Part shown: in pieces, positions 31,627 to 40,597 of the stretch
Layout: each line of letters starts with the position of its first letter
Position numbering within the stretch: position 1 is the stretch's first letter
Assembly (NCBI GenBank): GCA_040883315.1
Contig: JBFLKU010000011.1
Location: 248,001 to 312,000, forward strand
Direction of reading: 5' to 3'
Length of the DNA: 64,000 nt
Source of the DNA: JAFGUF01 sp040883315
GTDB taxonomy: Bacteria; Bacillota; Clostridia; Christensenellales; UMGS416
The notes under the pieces: generated by a model
The model's database searches: none
Seen by the model: only the letters and a program-made list of their open reading frames with translations
What the model was told of the DNA's origin: nothing
Translations under genes and position numbers: made by a program

Positions 31627-32748
31627 CTAATCTTTGCTGCTTCCGGCTGGCTTTTTTCCAGATATAAAGTCTATAAAGGGATAGTAGATATATGGTTTTT
31701 CATATATATCTGATAAATCCATACTTATCACCTTGTCTCTGGCTTTTTGAAGCTTCAGTATCTCTAAGTCCAGGTCTACATCAGGCTCTGTGAAGATGCT
31801 TCTATAATATTTATAATCCACAATGCCTAGAGGGCTGAGAATCTCATTTGATTTTTTATAGAATAGCTTGGTTTGCAGTTCAACTGCTATTTTGCGCTTT
31901 ATCTCATCATAGCCAGTTTTAAAAATAACAAAGGCTAAAATTATTATTACAACAAATAAAGATAGTATTGCTGCACCAGCATATATAGGATTCCCTCTTA
32001 AAGTTAAATAAAGCAATGTTATTGGAATCATTACAGAAGAAGATGCAAGTGCCCAATTAACGGAGTACACCTTGTTGAAATGGCTCTCCAGATTCTCTAG
32101 GCTTGTTACACGGAATGTTTCGAGTTCTTTTAGCAAGTCAGTCATGGTATGCATGTGCTTTTCGCTGTCTTTGTGTACATCTATAAGATTAAACTTGGCA
32201 GGACTTGCGATAGCATATTTTGCACCGTATGTTCCATTGTATGCATTTATTATTAAGCTGGATTCAAATAAGAAAGCATTTGCCATAATATAATTGATGC
32301 TTTTAGGAAGAGATATCTCCTTTAGCTGATGACATCTGCCGAATGCCATTTCGCCGATTTTTGTCACACCCTCTGGGATTACTACCCTCTCTGCATTGCC
32401 AGTGTAGCTGACTAGCTCTTTATTTACTATAGCAGCATTCCAGATTTGTGATGTTATCATATCGTATAAAAATTTATTATCCGGGTCCAGCTCCAGTGCT
32501 TTGTAGAGCTTTTCCTTAAATTCTAAGGTGTTATTACTGCCGTTTTTCAAGTCTTCATCTATGCTTTTTAAAAGAGGAGCCAGACTCATATACCCTAGCA
32601 TGTCAATAGGCTGGTCAAGCTTTATTGTTTTTATTGCAGCAGAAAAATCTATATGACTGCCGCAGTGTACACAGTAGCCTTTCTCTTCATCGGAGTTTAT
32701 TCTCAAGTCGCCCTTGCAATTGGGGCAAGTAGCTGCAACAAACGGCAT
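31627..32748 (-). CDS. Zinc-ribbon, leucine-rich-repeat, two-helix membrane protein (paralogue 2)
   Basis: A 373-residue protein. Residues 8-36 form a zinc ribbon with CPNC and CVHC pairs. Residues about 120-160 are a BspA-type leucine-rich repeat (VVIPEGVTKIGEMAFGRCHQ, LKEISLPKSINYIMANAF). Two membrane helices sit near 235-285, followed by a cytoplasmic-looking tail with ILSPLGIVDYKYYRSIF and PYIYYPFIDFISGKKP. It is the middle member of a three-gene family array. A repeat type often found on the cell surface is here combined with an intracellular zinc ribbon and no signal peptide, which suggests an internal location. Function unknown. Confidence 0.8.
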   Translation of the reverse strand: MPFVAATCPNCKGDLRINSDEEKGYCVHCGSHIDFSAAIKTIKLDQPIDMLGYMSLAPLLKSIDEDLKNGSNNTLEFKEKLYKALELDPDNKFLYDMITSQIWNAAIVNKELVSYTGNAERVVIPEGVTKIGEMAFGRCHQLKEISLPKSINYIMANAFLFESSLIINAYNGTYGAKYAIASPAKFNLIDVHKDSEKHMHTMTDLLKELETFRVTSLENLESHFNKVYSVNWALASSSVMIPITLLYLTLRGNPIYAGAAILSLFVVIIILAFVIFKTGYDEIKRKIAVELQTKLFYKKSNEILSPLGIVDYKYYRSIFTEPDVDLDLEILKLQKARDKVISMDLSDIYEKPYIYYPFIDFISGKKPAGSSKD

Positions 32749-32765
32749 ATTTTCATTACCTTTCT

Positions 32766-33890
32766 TTAATAGTCATCCAGACCCTGAGGTCTTTCACCAG
32801 TTATATATGAAAGGAATGAAAGATGAATATAAGGATTTTTTAGATACTGACGATAGTCTATTTGCAGTATCTTTTTTTTCACTTCCTCTAGACGCCTGGC
32901 TTCATACTCAAGATTTGTATTAGAGCATTCCCATATGTTTTTTAGATATTTAAAATCCGTTATTCCAAATGGGCTTAGCAAGTCATTGCTTTTTTTGTAA
33001 AAACGAACTATTTGGTTTTTCTTGGCTATTTTCCTGCATGTATGCAAATAGCCTCTGGAAAATATTAAAAGAATAAATGAAATAAAGAACATTACCGTTA
33101 AAATTATTGTTGCCATTATAGAATTATGGCTTATATATCTTTTGCTTGTAATATAAAATATCGCTAGAAGTATAACGAAGATATATGGTAGCAGCACTTT
33201 TGCAAATATTTTATTATCATAGTGTCTTTTTATATTGTTTACAACTAAATTTTTAAAGACTACTATTTCAGTTAGTATTTCCTCTATTTTTCTAATGTGC
33301 TCTTGATGATTTTCATCATCATCTATTATTTGCAAAAATGCAGGACTGACCAGAGCAAATCGTGCAGCATATGTGTTTTTGTAGGCGTGTATGGTCAATC
33401 GCTCTTCTTTATAAAAAGCATTTTCGGCAATCATTTTTATGCTTCTTGGCAGAACTATATCTGTGAGCATATGACTTGATTTAAATGCAAACCTGCTTAT
33501 AGTTGTCACGCAGTCTGGTACTACTATTTTTTTGGCAGAGCTTTTGAATTCTTTTAGTTCGCCGTCAACTATTTTTGCATTCCACACTTCAGAAGACTGC
33601 AAATCATATAAATACTGATTGTTTGGGTCTAGCTCTAGCGCTCTATTCAGTCTATCTCGGAATTCTGCTGTTTGGTTCATTCCGAACTCCAAATCTTTTT
33701 TGATAAGCTTAATCAGGCTTTCTAGCTTTGCCATGCCTGCAACCTCAACAGGGCCTACAATCTTTACTTTTTGTACGGCATCTTTAAAATATATGGGGGT
33801 ACCGCAATGGGTGCAATATCCCTTTTCCATTTTGTCATCCAGCTGCAGGTCGCCGGCACAGTTTGGACATCTGGCGGCTACATATCCCAT
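32766..33890 (-). CDS. Zinc-ribbon, leucine-rich-repeat, two-helix membrane protein (paralogue 1)
   Basis: A 374-residue protein with the same layout as the next gene: zinc ribbon CPNC/CTHC at residues about 8-31, helical region with LNRALELDPNNQYLYDLQ (TPR-like), a leucine-rich repeat (VVPDCVTTISRFAFKSSHM, LTDIVLPRSIKMIAENAF), two membrane helices near 240-290, and the ending YLKNPYIHLSFLSYITGERP. The start at 33890 (MGYVAARCPNC) is supported by GGGAGG five bases upstream; a longer frame to 33950 lacks a site. It is the first gene of the three-gene operon. Function unknown. Confidence 0.8.
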   Translation of the reverse strand: MGYVAARCPNCAGDLQLDDKMEKGYCTHCGTPIYFKDAVQKVKIVGPVEVAGMAKLESLIKLIKKDLEFGMNQTAEFRDRLNRALELDPNNQYLYDLQSSEVWNAKIVDGELKEFKSSAKKIVVPDCVTTISRFAFKSSHMLTDIVLPRSIKMIAENAFYKEERLTIHAYKNTYAARFALVSPAFLQIIDDDENHQEHIRKIEEILTEIVVFKNLVVNNIKRHYDNKIFAKVLLPYIFVILLAIFYITSKRYISHNSIMATIILTVMFFISFILLIFSRGYLHTCRKIAKKNQIVRFYKKSNDLLSPFGITDFKYLKNIWECSNTNLEYEARRLEEVKKKILQIDYRQYLKNPYIHLSFLSYITGERPQGLDDY

Positions 33891-34023
33891 CAAAACCTCC
33901 CAATACAATATTAATAAAAATATTTTAACATAGTAAAAATTAAATTGCACGCAAAAGCAGATGAAAAGTACAATATATGGTGTTATGTGACAAAATATTA
34001 TTTTTAGATTTTCACATTAGTAA

Positions 34024-34053
34024 TTTACAATTATAATATGAATATGATATTAT
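34024..34053 (+). promoter_or_regulatory. Promoter abutting the start codon of a CPBP protease gene
   Basis: -35 TTTACA (34024-34029), 18 bases, extended -10 TGATATTAT (-10 hexamer 34048-34053). Only six bases separate it from the ATG at 34060, so the mRNA is probably leaderless. Confidence 0.55.
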
Positions 34054-34059
34054 ATACCA

Positions 34060-35040
34060 ATGAATAATAAAAAAACAACAATTGCATCTGCTGCAGGCGT
34101 CAGCATGATATTATCCGTATTTATATTTATAGCTTTTTACTTTAGTGCATCTTTTGTATTGCCAAGACATATGTTTGAAACATCCCAATACTATGTGGTT
34201 GCAATCTTTCTAGAGCTTATACCATTGAGTATAGGTGTGATAGCATACCTTATCTTAACCAAGCAGGGAATAAGTGATATAATAGTTTTCAGCAAACCAC
34301 AGGCTAAAATGAACAGAGACAAAATGTTCTGGCTGGTGGTATTGGCAGCAGTTATGGCAATAGTCGGCAATTATTTTGTGAAAATACTGCTTGTGGGCTG
34401 GACATGGTTTTTAGAAACTGTGGGATACAGAGTTTCTGAGGCATCTTTGCCTACGGTCGATAATTTTCAAGTATTTATTGTTGCACTTGTCAGCATAGCA
34501 TTAGTACCAGCTATATTTGAAGAAATGATATTTAGAGGCATTCTGCAAAAGGGGATTTTAAGGAATGCAAAGCCAAGAACTGCTATACTGATATCATCTG
34601 TTTTGTTTATGCTGATGCATTTAAGCGTGGAAAGCATGCCGTTCACTTTTATTATGGGCTGTATTTTAGGATACTTGGCATATAGAACAGGCTCTATCAT
34701 TCCTTCTATGATGCTGCACTTTGTAAACAATAGCATTGCCGTTATCTCACTTTATGTACTTGAATTGAATAAAATGAACAATCCTCTTTTAGAAGAAGTA
34801 AAAGACATTAGTGAATTTAATTCTTTCGAAATAATGATTGTTTTGATAATAGCAGGTATATCTGCATGCCTACTGGCGCTGACATTATGGGGATATAAAA
34901 AACTATCGAAAGCACCCCCAGAAAACCCATACCTTCAGCCTATGAAGCCAACGGCTGTTACTTTAATAGTTATGTCTGGCTGTATACTTGCATTTGTTAC
35001 AGCGTTTATCAGCATTCTGCAAAATATATTTTTAGCCTAG
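34060..35040 (+). CDS. CPBP-family intramembrane endopeptidase
   Basis: A 326-residue membrane protein with about eight helices. The CPBP motifs are EEMIFRGIL (E-E-x3-R), FMLMHLSVESMP (His) and MMLHFVNNS (H-x3-N), placed in the expected order in the middle of the protein. It belongs to the same broad family as the protein at 4624-5577 but is not closely similar. Possible roles are processing of membrane proteins or immunity to peptides; there is no context to decide. No ribosome binding site precedes the ATG, and the -10 box ends six bases upstream. It ends in a terminator. Confidence 0.9.
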   Translation: MNNKKTTIASAAGVSMILSVFIFIAFYFSASFVLPRHMFETSQYYVVAIFLELIPLSIGVIAYLILTKQGISDIIVFSKPQAKMNRDKMFWLVVLAAVMAIVGNYFVKILLVGWTWFLETVGYRVSEASLPTVDNFQVFIVALVSIALVPAIFEEMIFRGILQKGILRNAKPRTAILISSVLFMLMHLSVESMPFTFIMGCILGYLAYRTGSIIPSMMLHFVNNSIAVISLYVLELNKMNNPLLEEVKDISEFNSFEIMIVLIIAGISACLLALTLWGYKKLSKAPPENPYLQPMKPTAVTLIVMSGCILAFVTAFISILQNIFLA

Positions 35041-35049
35041 ATAGATATT

Positions 35050-35077
35050 ACACCTTACATAATCACATGTAAGGTGT
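35050..35077 (+). terminator. Terminator of the CPBP protease gene
   Basis: ACACCTTACAT, 6-base loop, ATGTAAGGTGT, then TTTTA. Confidence 0.8.
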
Positions 35078-35111
35078 TTTTAAATAAATATATACTATAT
35101 ACCAACTTTAC

Positions 35112-35141
35112 TTGAAAACATACACTCGCTTTAGGTATAAT
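35112..35141 (+). promoter_or_regulatory. Promoter of the degV-acetyltransferase operon
   Basis: -35 TTGAAA (35112-35117), 18 bases, -10 TATAAT (35136-35141). Leader about 35 bases with GAAGGAGATAG ribosome binding site. Confidence 0.65.
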
Positions 35142-35183
35142 GATATTGGAATCATTAATGTTTTATAAAAGAAGGAGATAGAA

Positions 35184-36050
35184 ATGAATAAGAACTATGT
35201 GGTTATTACAGATAGTAATAGTGAGCTGCCTTTGCAGTTTGCAAAAGAACACAATGTTGATTACGTTCCAATGCCATATGTATTGGACGATGTAGAGGTG
35301 AACTACGATTTAGGAGAAAACACAAACTATAAGGAATTCTACGACAAAGTACGTGAGGGCAAAATGCCCCAGACTTCCACATATCCTCCGCAGTACTATA
35401 TAGATAAACTATCTGCATATTTAGAAAATGGAAAAGATATTTTATTTATAGCATTTTCATCAAAATTGTCATCAGCTTTCAACTACTTGAACGTAGCATG
35501 TGATGAGCTGAAGGGAAAATATCCCGATAGAAAAATATATGTTATAGATACAAACAGAATATCTGCACCTATGGCTTTGCTGGTGATGGACGCATATGAA
35601 AAATATGAAGCTGGTGAAGATATAGATTCTTTGCGTGACTGGATAGAGAGCAATAAGCTGAAATATAGAGTTTATTTTATGGTGGATGACATCAACCACC
35701 TGAAAAGAGGCGGACGTGTATCCCCTACTGTGGCAGCTATAGGCACTATGCTGAGCATTAAGCCAATACTGACAGAGAGTGATGAAGGCGAAATTGTTAA
35801 ATTCTCCAGTGAAAAAGGAAGAAAAAAAGCAATATCAAAAATCACGAGCCTTGTAAGCGAAGACATAACCTCTGATAAAAAAGCAAGAATATTGATAGTA
35901 CATGCAGACAGCTTAAGTGATGCAGAAGCAATGAAAGAATCTATCTGCGGAAAGGCAGAGTGTGAGAATGTCATAATCCAAAATATCGGCCCAGTAATTG
36001 GCACACATGCTGGCCCGGGCACACTTGCGTTAGCATATAAAGCTGAATGA
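35184..36050 (+). CDS. DegV-family fatty-acid-binding protein
   Basis: A 288-residue protein of the DegV family, which binds a fatty acid between two domains and can act as the FakB subunit that presents it to a kinase. Motifs: ITDSNSELPLQFA at the start, TSTYPPQYY, FIAFSSKLSSAFN, and HLKRGGRVSP with the conserved G-G-R that lines the ligand site. The C-terminal GPVIGTHAGPGTLAL is also typical. FakA is not in the window. A more divergent paralogue lies at 48949-49854. The next gene (acetyltransferase-like) follows by about 36 bases and is probably co-transcribed. Confidence 0.93.
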   Translation: MNKNYVVITDSNSELPLQFAKEHNVDYVPMPYVLDDVEVNYDLGENTNYKEFYDKVREGKMPQTSTYPPQYYIDKLSAYLENGKDILFIAFSSKLSSAFNYLNVACDELKGKYPDRKIYVIDTNRISAPMALLVMDAYEKYEAGEDIDSLRDWIESNKLKYRVYFMVDDINHLKRGGRVSPTVAAIGTMLSIKPILTESDEGEIVKFSSEKGRKKAISKITSLVSEDITSDKKARILIVHADSLSDAEAMKESICGKAECENVIIQNIGPVIGTHAGPGTLALAYKAE

Positions 36051-36086
36051 ATAAAATAGCTATATAAGTAGCATATGGAGATAGAA

Positions 36087-37208
36087 ATGATAGAGATAAA
36101 GACCGTAGAGACAAAAAAACAAAGAAAAGAGTTTGTTAATTTTATATATAAGCTATATAAAGGAAATAAATATTGGGCACCGCAGTTTAAAGAAAGCGAA
36201 ATGGCGGTAATAACACCCGGCAAGCAGGCAGCACATGAATTCTGTGAGAGTAAATACTTTTTAGCATACAAAGACGGAAAACTGGCAGGTAGAATTGGTG
36301 CGATTATCAATTTCAAGACAAATGAACAATGGAATGAAAACGCTGTAAGATTTACAAGATTTGATTTTATTGATGACTATGAAGTTTCCGGTGCACTTTT
36401 GAAGGCTGTGGAGGAATGGGGCAAAAAAGAATATTCAGCAGACAAATGTCAGGGACCCTTGGGATATTCGGATTTGGATCAGGAAGGAATGCTGATAGAG
36501 GGATTTGAAGAAATGGGCACCTTTGTCACGCTGTATAACTATAAGTATTATGTTGATCATATGGTTCACCACGGATATGGCAAAGACATCGACTGGATGG
36601 AATACAGATTTGAAATACCTGAAAAGGTAGACAAGAGAATACATACCATATCCAAGATGCTTCAGAATAAAGCAGGATACAAACTGCTTGAATTCAAGAA
36701 AACAAAGGATTTGCTGCCATATGCCAAGTCTCTATTTGATGTATGGAACAAAACATATATTGTGCTCTTTGGTGCTGCACTGCTGAGCGAGGCACAGGTG
36801 GATGAAGTGATAAAGGACTTTATTGGTATAGTAAACCCTGAGTTTATCAAGCTGGTAGCAGATAAAGACGACAATATTGTTGCATTCGGCATATGCATTC
36901 CCTCCCTTACAAAGGCAGCACAAAAAGCAAAGGGAAATATGTTCCCATTTGGGCTTTTGTATTTTCTACATGCGTTGAAAAAGAATGATACGATGGATAT
37001 GTATCTGGTTGGTGTTTTGCCGGAGCTGCAGGGCAAGGGCGTGAATGCTATACTGATGGACGGAATAATGCAAACTGCCATAAGATACAAAATGAAATAT
37101 GCTGAGAGCAACCCAGAGCTGGAGGACAACGAAAAGGTACAATCCCAGTGGAAGGGATTCGAGAAGAGACAGCATAGACGCAGAAGATGCTGGATGAAAG
37201 AAATATGA
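36087..37208 (+). CDS. GNAT-superfamily acetyltransferase-like protein
   Basis: A 373-residue protein with an acyltransferase-like fold. The N-terminal half has FVNFIYKLYKGNKYWAPQFK and FLAYKDGKLAGRIGAIIN, the latter a typical GNAT central strand. The second half has DMYLVGVLPELQGKGVNAIL, in which Q-G-K-G-V matches the acetyl-CoA pyrophosphate loop, and ends AESNPELEDN. It resembles large GNAT-like proteins found widely in anaerobes, whose substrate is not known. The ATG at 36087 is chosen because GGAG lies six bases upstream; an in-frame ATG at 36075 has none. The tail is very basic (KRQHRRRRCWMK). Confidence 0.75.
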   Translation: MIEIKTVETKKQRKEFVNFIYKLYKGNKYWAPQFKESEMAVITPGKQAAHEFCESKYFLAYKDGKLAGRIGAIINFKTNEQWNENAVRFTRFDFIDDYEVSGALLKAVEEWGKKEYSADKCQGPLGYSDLDQEGMLIEGFEEMGTFVTLYNYKYYVDHMVHHGYGKDIDWMEYRFEIPEKVDKRIHTISKMLQNKAGYKLLEFKKTKDLLPYAKSLFDVWNKTYIVLFGAALLSEAQVDEVIKDFIGIVNPEFIKLVADKDDNIVAFGICIPSLTKAAQKAKGNMFPFGLLYFLHALKKNDTMDMYLVGVLPELQGKGVNAILMDGIMQTAIRYKMKYAESNPELEDNEKVQSQWKGFEKRQHRRRRCWMKEI

Positions 37209-37209
37209 T

Positions 37210-37240
37210 GCAAATCCCCTCTTTTTCTGAGGGGATTTGC
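37210..37240 (+). terminator. Terminator of the degV operon
   Basis: GCAAATCCCCTC, 7-base loop, GAGGGGATTTGC, then TTTCTG: a 12-bp GC-containing stem. Confidence 0.8.
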
Positions 37241-37528
37241 TTTCTGTAATTAATTAAGATATTTATACAATTAAGGGCTAGAATAACGGGGAAAAGGTAT
37301 TATCTATCAAATTTAACTAAAAAGTTAGCAATACTGACTATATAGCATACATTTGATTACAAATAATAACATTTATTAAAAATTACCTTGACATTCTACC
37401 CTCTCATTATTATAATTTGATAATTACTGGGAGTCTGCTTTTTTAAAGGAGAATCCAAAATAGCAGTATTATGAGATGCAAAAACAATGTTTAGAGTATA
37501 TGCATCAAATAACAAGGGGGAACAACCT
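37241..37528 (+). promoter_or_regulatory. Promoter and leader of greA-lysS
   Basis: A fully consensus promoter: -35 TTGACA (37388-37393), 17 bases, -10 TATAAT (37411-37416). It gives a leader of about 105 bases before greA. No T-box or riboswitch pattern was seen in it; a weak complementarity exists between TACTG (about 37426) and CAGTA further on. The bases before the promoter hold nothing I recognise. Confidence 0.75.
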
Positions 37529-38005
37529 ATGTCAACTAAACCAGTATATTTAACTGTTGAGGGCATCAAGAAGCTAGAAGATCGCTTGGAGTATCTAACA
37601 TCTGTTAGACGCAGCGAGATAGCTGAAAGAATAAAGGCCGCTATAGCTCTTGGCGATTTATCTGAAAATTCGGAATATATTGAAGCAAAAAATGATCAAG
37701 CTTTCCTAGAGGGCGAGATTGTGCAAATAGAAACAACACTACGCCACGCAGAAGTTATCAGCGCAGCTGATATCGATGGAAAGCTAGTGATTGTTGGTGC
37801 TGTAGTGGAACTGAAAGATATGGACAGCAAAAAGAAAATTACATATACAATTGTAGGGCCTAATGAAGCTGACCCATTCACAGGAAAAATATCTAATGAG
37901 TCACCTATTGGAATAGCACTAACAGGAAAGTCTGTTGGAGACACTGTTACTATTATAACACCAAGAGGAGACAAACACCTTAAAATACTAGAGGTACATA
38001 GCTAA
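37529..38005 (+). CDS. greA: Transcription elongation factor GreA
   Basis: A 158-residue protein of normal GreA length. It starts MSTKPVYLTVEGIKKLEDRL, the typical N-terminal coiled coil; the tip carries GDLSENSEY, whose acidic residues (D, E) stimulate RNA polymerase to cut backtracked RNA. The C-terminal FKBP-like domain has ISNESPIGIALTGKSVGDTV. The ATG at 37529 is preceded by AAGGGGG; an upstream frame to 37487 adds unrelated residues. It is followed after 53 bases by lysS, a common pair in Firmicutes. Confidence 0.97.
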   Translation: MSTKPVYLTVEGIKKLEDRLEYLTSVRRSEIAERIKAAIALGDLSENSEYIEAKNDQAFLEGEIVQIETTLRHAEVISAADIDGKLVIVGAVVELKDMDSKKKITYTIVGPNEADPFTGKISNESPIGIALTGKSVGDTVTIITPRGDKHLKILEVHS

Positions 38006-38058
38006 TCTATATTATTTGATAATATTTATTTGTGGACAGAAAGGAAAAACACTAGAAA

Positions 38059-39549
38059 ATGTCTGATAGCCAAAACAATACACCACCGCAAGTCAACGAG
38101 AGTGAGATTATAAAGGTTCGCCATGAAAAGCTGCAAAGACTGAGAGAAGAAGGACAAGACCCATTTTTGCAGACGAAATTTGATATTAATTCTTATTCAA
38201 CAGATATAATTGAAAATTTTGAAAAAATGGAGGGCAGCGATGTAAAAATCGCTGGTCGCCTGATGAGCAAGCGTGTTATGGGAAAAGCTAGCTTTGGGCA
38301 TGTGCAGGACACAAAAGGAAAAATACAAATTTATGTGAAGCGTGACCTGCTGGGCGAAGAAGAATACAGATCATTCAAAAAGATGGACATCGGCGATATT
38401 GTTGGAGTATCCGGCAAAGTGTTTAAAACACAAAAAGGTGAAATATCAGTAGAGGCACTGGAAGTGACTTTGCTGTCAAAATCTCTTCTGCCGCTTCCGG
38501 AAAAATATCATGGACTTAAAGATTTGGATTTAAGGTATCGCCAAAGATACGTGGATTTGATAGTAAACCCAGAAGTAAGAGATGTGTTTGTTACACGTTC
38601 AAAGATAATGAAAGAAATCCGTAATTTTATGGACGATCGTGGATTTTTGGAGGTGGAGACACCTGTTTTGAGCAATCATTCCACCAACTCCGCAGCCAGA
38701 CCATTCAGAACACATCACAATACCTTGGATATAGATATGTTTCTTAGAGTGGAGACAGAGCTGGCACTGAAGAGACTTATAGTGGGCGGACTGGATAGAG
38801 TGTATGAAATCGGACGTATTTTCAGAAATGAAGGCATGAGCCCAAGGCACAATCCGGAATTCACATCAATAGAGATATATCAGGCATATACAGACCTAGA
38901 GGGCATGATGAACCTGACAGAAGATATGTTTATCTATTTGGCCGATACTGTATTGGGCAAAAGAGAGACTGAATATCAGGGAGAAATGATATCATTTAGC
39001 AGTCCATTTGAAAGACTGAGTATGGTAGAAGCCGTTAAAAAGTATTCAGGTGTAGACTTTGATAGCTTTGAGCTGGATGATGAGAAGGCAAGAAGTGCAG
39101 CAAAAGGAATTGAAGTGCACGTAGATGAAGATGCTACATGGGGCGAAGTGCTCAACGATGTATTTGAAGCAAAGGTAGAGGAAAACCTAGTTCAGCCTAC
39201 TTTTATATATAACTATCCTATAGAAGTTTCACCATTGGCAAAGAAGATAGAAGGAAAGCCGCATTTGACTGCAAGGTTTGAAATATTCGTTACAAGGCGT
39301 GAGCTGGGTAATGCATTCACAGAGCTGAACGACCCGATTGACCAAAGGGAAAGATTTGAGAAGCAGGCTATAGCCAAGCACGGCGACGAAGACTACTCCA
39401 TAGATGAGGATTTTGTAACGGCGATGGAATACGGCATGCCCCCAACTGGAGGGCTGGGCATAGGGCTGGATAGGCTGATAATGCTATATACAGACTCTGC
39501 ATCAATAAGAGACGTATTGCTATTCCCGACAATGAAACCAAAAGAATAA
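38059..39549 (+). CDS. lysS: Lysyl-tRNA synthetase (class II)
   Basis: A 496-residue class II synthetase. The N-terminal OB-fold domain contains VKIAGRLMSKRVMGKASFGH and binds the tRNA-Lys anticodon. Catalytic motifs: motif 1 in EVETPVLSNHSTNSAARPF, motif 2 FRNEGMSPRHNPEFTSIE, and motif 3 GLGIGLDRLIML. YRQRYVDLIVNPE marks the Lys branch. Length agrees with bacterial LysRS (about 495-505). Co-transcribed with greA and followed by a strong terminator. No T-box was seen upstream. Confidence 0.97.
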   Translation: MSDSQNNTPPQVNESEIIKVRHEKLQRLREEGQDPFLQTKFDINSYSTDIIENFEKMEGSDVKIAGRLMSKRVMGKASFGHVQDTKGKIQIYVKRDLLGEEEYRSFKKMDIGDIVGVSGKVFKTQKGEISVEALEVTLLSKSLLPLPEKYHGLKDLDLRYRQRYVDLIVNPEVRDVFVTRSKIMKEIRNFMDDRGFLEVETPVLSNHSTNSAARPFRTHHNTLDIDMFLRVETELALKRLIVGGLDRVYEIGRIFRNEGMSPRHNPEFTSIEIYQAYTDLEGMMNLTEDMFIYLADTVLGKRETEYQGEMISFSSPFERLSMVEAVKKYSGVDFDSFELDDEKARSAAKGIEVHVDEDATWGEVLNDVFEAKVEENLVQPTFIYNYPIEVSPLAKKIEGKPHLTARFEIFVTRRELGNAFTELNDPIDQRERFEKQAIAKHGDEDYSIDEDFVTAMEYGMPPTGGLGIGLDRLIMLYTDSASIRDVLLFPTMKPKE

Positions 39550-39555
39550 ATTATA

Positions 39556-39577
39556 AAACCGGCAAAAATGCCGGTTT
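39556..39577. terminator. Terminator after lysS
   Basis: AAACCGGCA, loop AAAA, TGCCGGTTT, then TTTTTG; A-rich upstream, so it may also serve the convergent glycosylase gene. Confidence 0.85.
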
Positions 39578-39611
39578 TTTTGTATCTGTGACAAATTTTT
39601 TTATTTTGATT

Positions 39612-40400
39612 TTATTCATATAGCTTTTGAGAAAGAGTGAAGTATGTTTTTTTGGATACTACTTTCTCCATTATTATTCTCTCCCCTTTTTCGGTTTGTC
39701 TAAGGTTCTTATTATGAACTCTAAAAAAATCTCTCTGCTCTCCGGATACGATGTTCGGCGATGTTTTGAGAATGTTGTCTATTCCCCACTGCAAAGTATT
39801 TTTTATTTCATTATAAAGAGTTTCTATTTCACTTTCAGGTATCTTGCCGGTTTTTGATTTTGGGGATATATTGGCTTTATAGAGAATCTCGTCTACGTAG
39901 GCGTTGCCAATACCTCGAATATCTTTTTGATCCAAGAGTAGCGACTTTATGTTTTTTCTTGGTGATCTAAGAACTAGTGACAAAAAATAAGAATAGCTAA
40001 AATCATCAGAAAGTGCATCTGGAGAGGTTCTTTTTTCCGGGTTCAGCTCTATCTTGGCATACATTTGCTCATCGCTGATAGTCAGTATTACATCATCTTC
40101 AAAAAATAGTGAAATGATTTTATTATATAAAGATGGATTCAGCTGATTATAGTTGATGGTAAATTTGCCGAGCATCATTAAATGAACCAAAAAGCTTTGT
40201 CCGTTGCTTAGAGAAAAAACTATCTCTTTGCCATCCTGAACAATGTCTGTAAAAGACTCATTTAGGCAGGCATCAATAAACAATTGCTTGTCTGCATTAA
40301 TGCGGCTAACCGCAAAAGGCATAACGTCAACTATTTTTCTATCAAGAAATTGTTTTTTTAAATTTTCTGCATATACATATAAATCTGGTAATTCAGGCAT
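39612..40400 (-). CDS. Fpg/Nei-family DNA glycosylase, zincless-finger type
   Basis: A 262-residue protein with the Fpg/Nei N-terminus MPELPD, where Pro1 (after Met removal) and Glu2 are the catalytic residues for removing oxidised bases and cutting the strand. The helix-two-turn-helix is in RGIGNAYVDEILYKANISP. The C-terminal hairpin has RVHNKNLRQTEKGERI and SKKTYFTLSQKLY where the usual four zinc-binding Cys should be; none is present, so the finger is zincless. The alternative base substrate spectrum (8-oxoG or oxidised pyrimidines) cannot be told. It is a single-gene unit convergent with lysS. Confidence 0.85.
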   Translation of the reverse strand: MPELPDLYVYAENLKKQFLDRKIVDVMPFAVSRINADKQLFIDACLNESFTDIVQDGKEIVFSLSNGQSFLVHLMMLGKFTINYNQLNPSLYNKIISLFFEDDVILTISDEQMYAKIELNPEKRTSPDALSDDFSYSYFLSLVLRSPRKNIKSLLLDQKDIRGIGNAYVDEILYKANISPKSKTGKIPESEIETLYNEIKNTLQWGIDNILKTSPNIVSGEQRDFFRVHNKNLRQTEKGERIIMEKVVSKKTYFTLSQKLYE

Positions 40401-40597
40401 TTTTCAATCCTCCATTTATAAACATTTTATCATAATATTCATATAATTCGCTAATAAATTTTTGGTGTTATTATAATGTAAAAAATTGTGTAATATCTCT
40501 GCTTTTATTGAAAATTATAAGGAAATGTGATATATTCTGTATATAGCGAAATTATAAAATATAATGAATGCTAAAAACGATATAGGGGGAGATAATT

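Noticed and set aside
37470..37493. Seven-codon upstream frame in the greA leader
   Set aside because: No ribosome binding site; likely chance.
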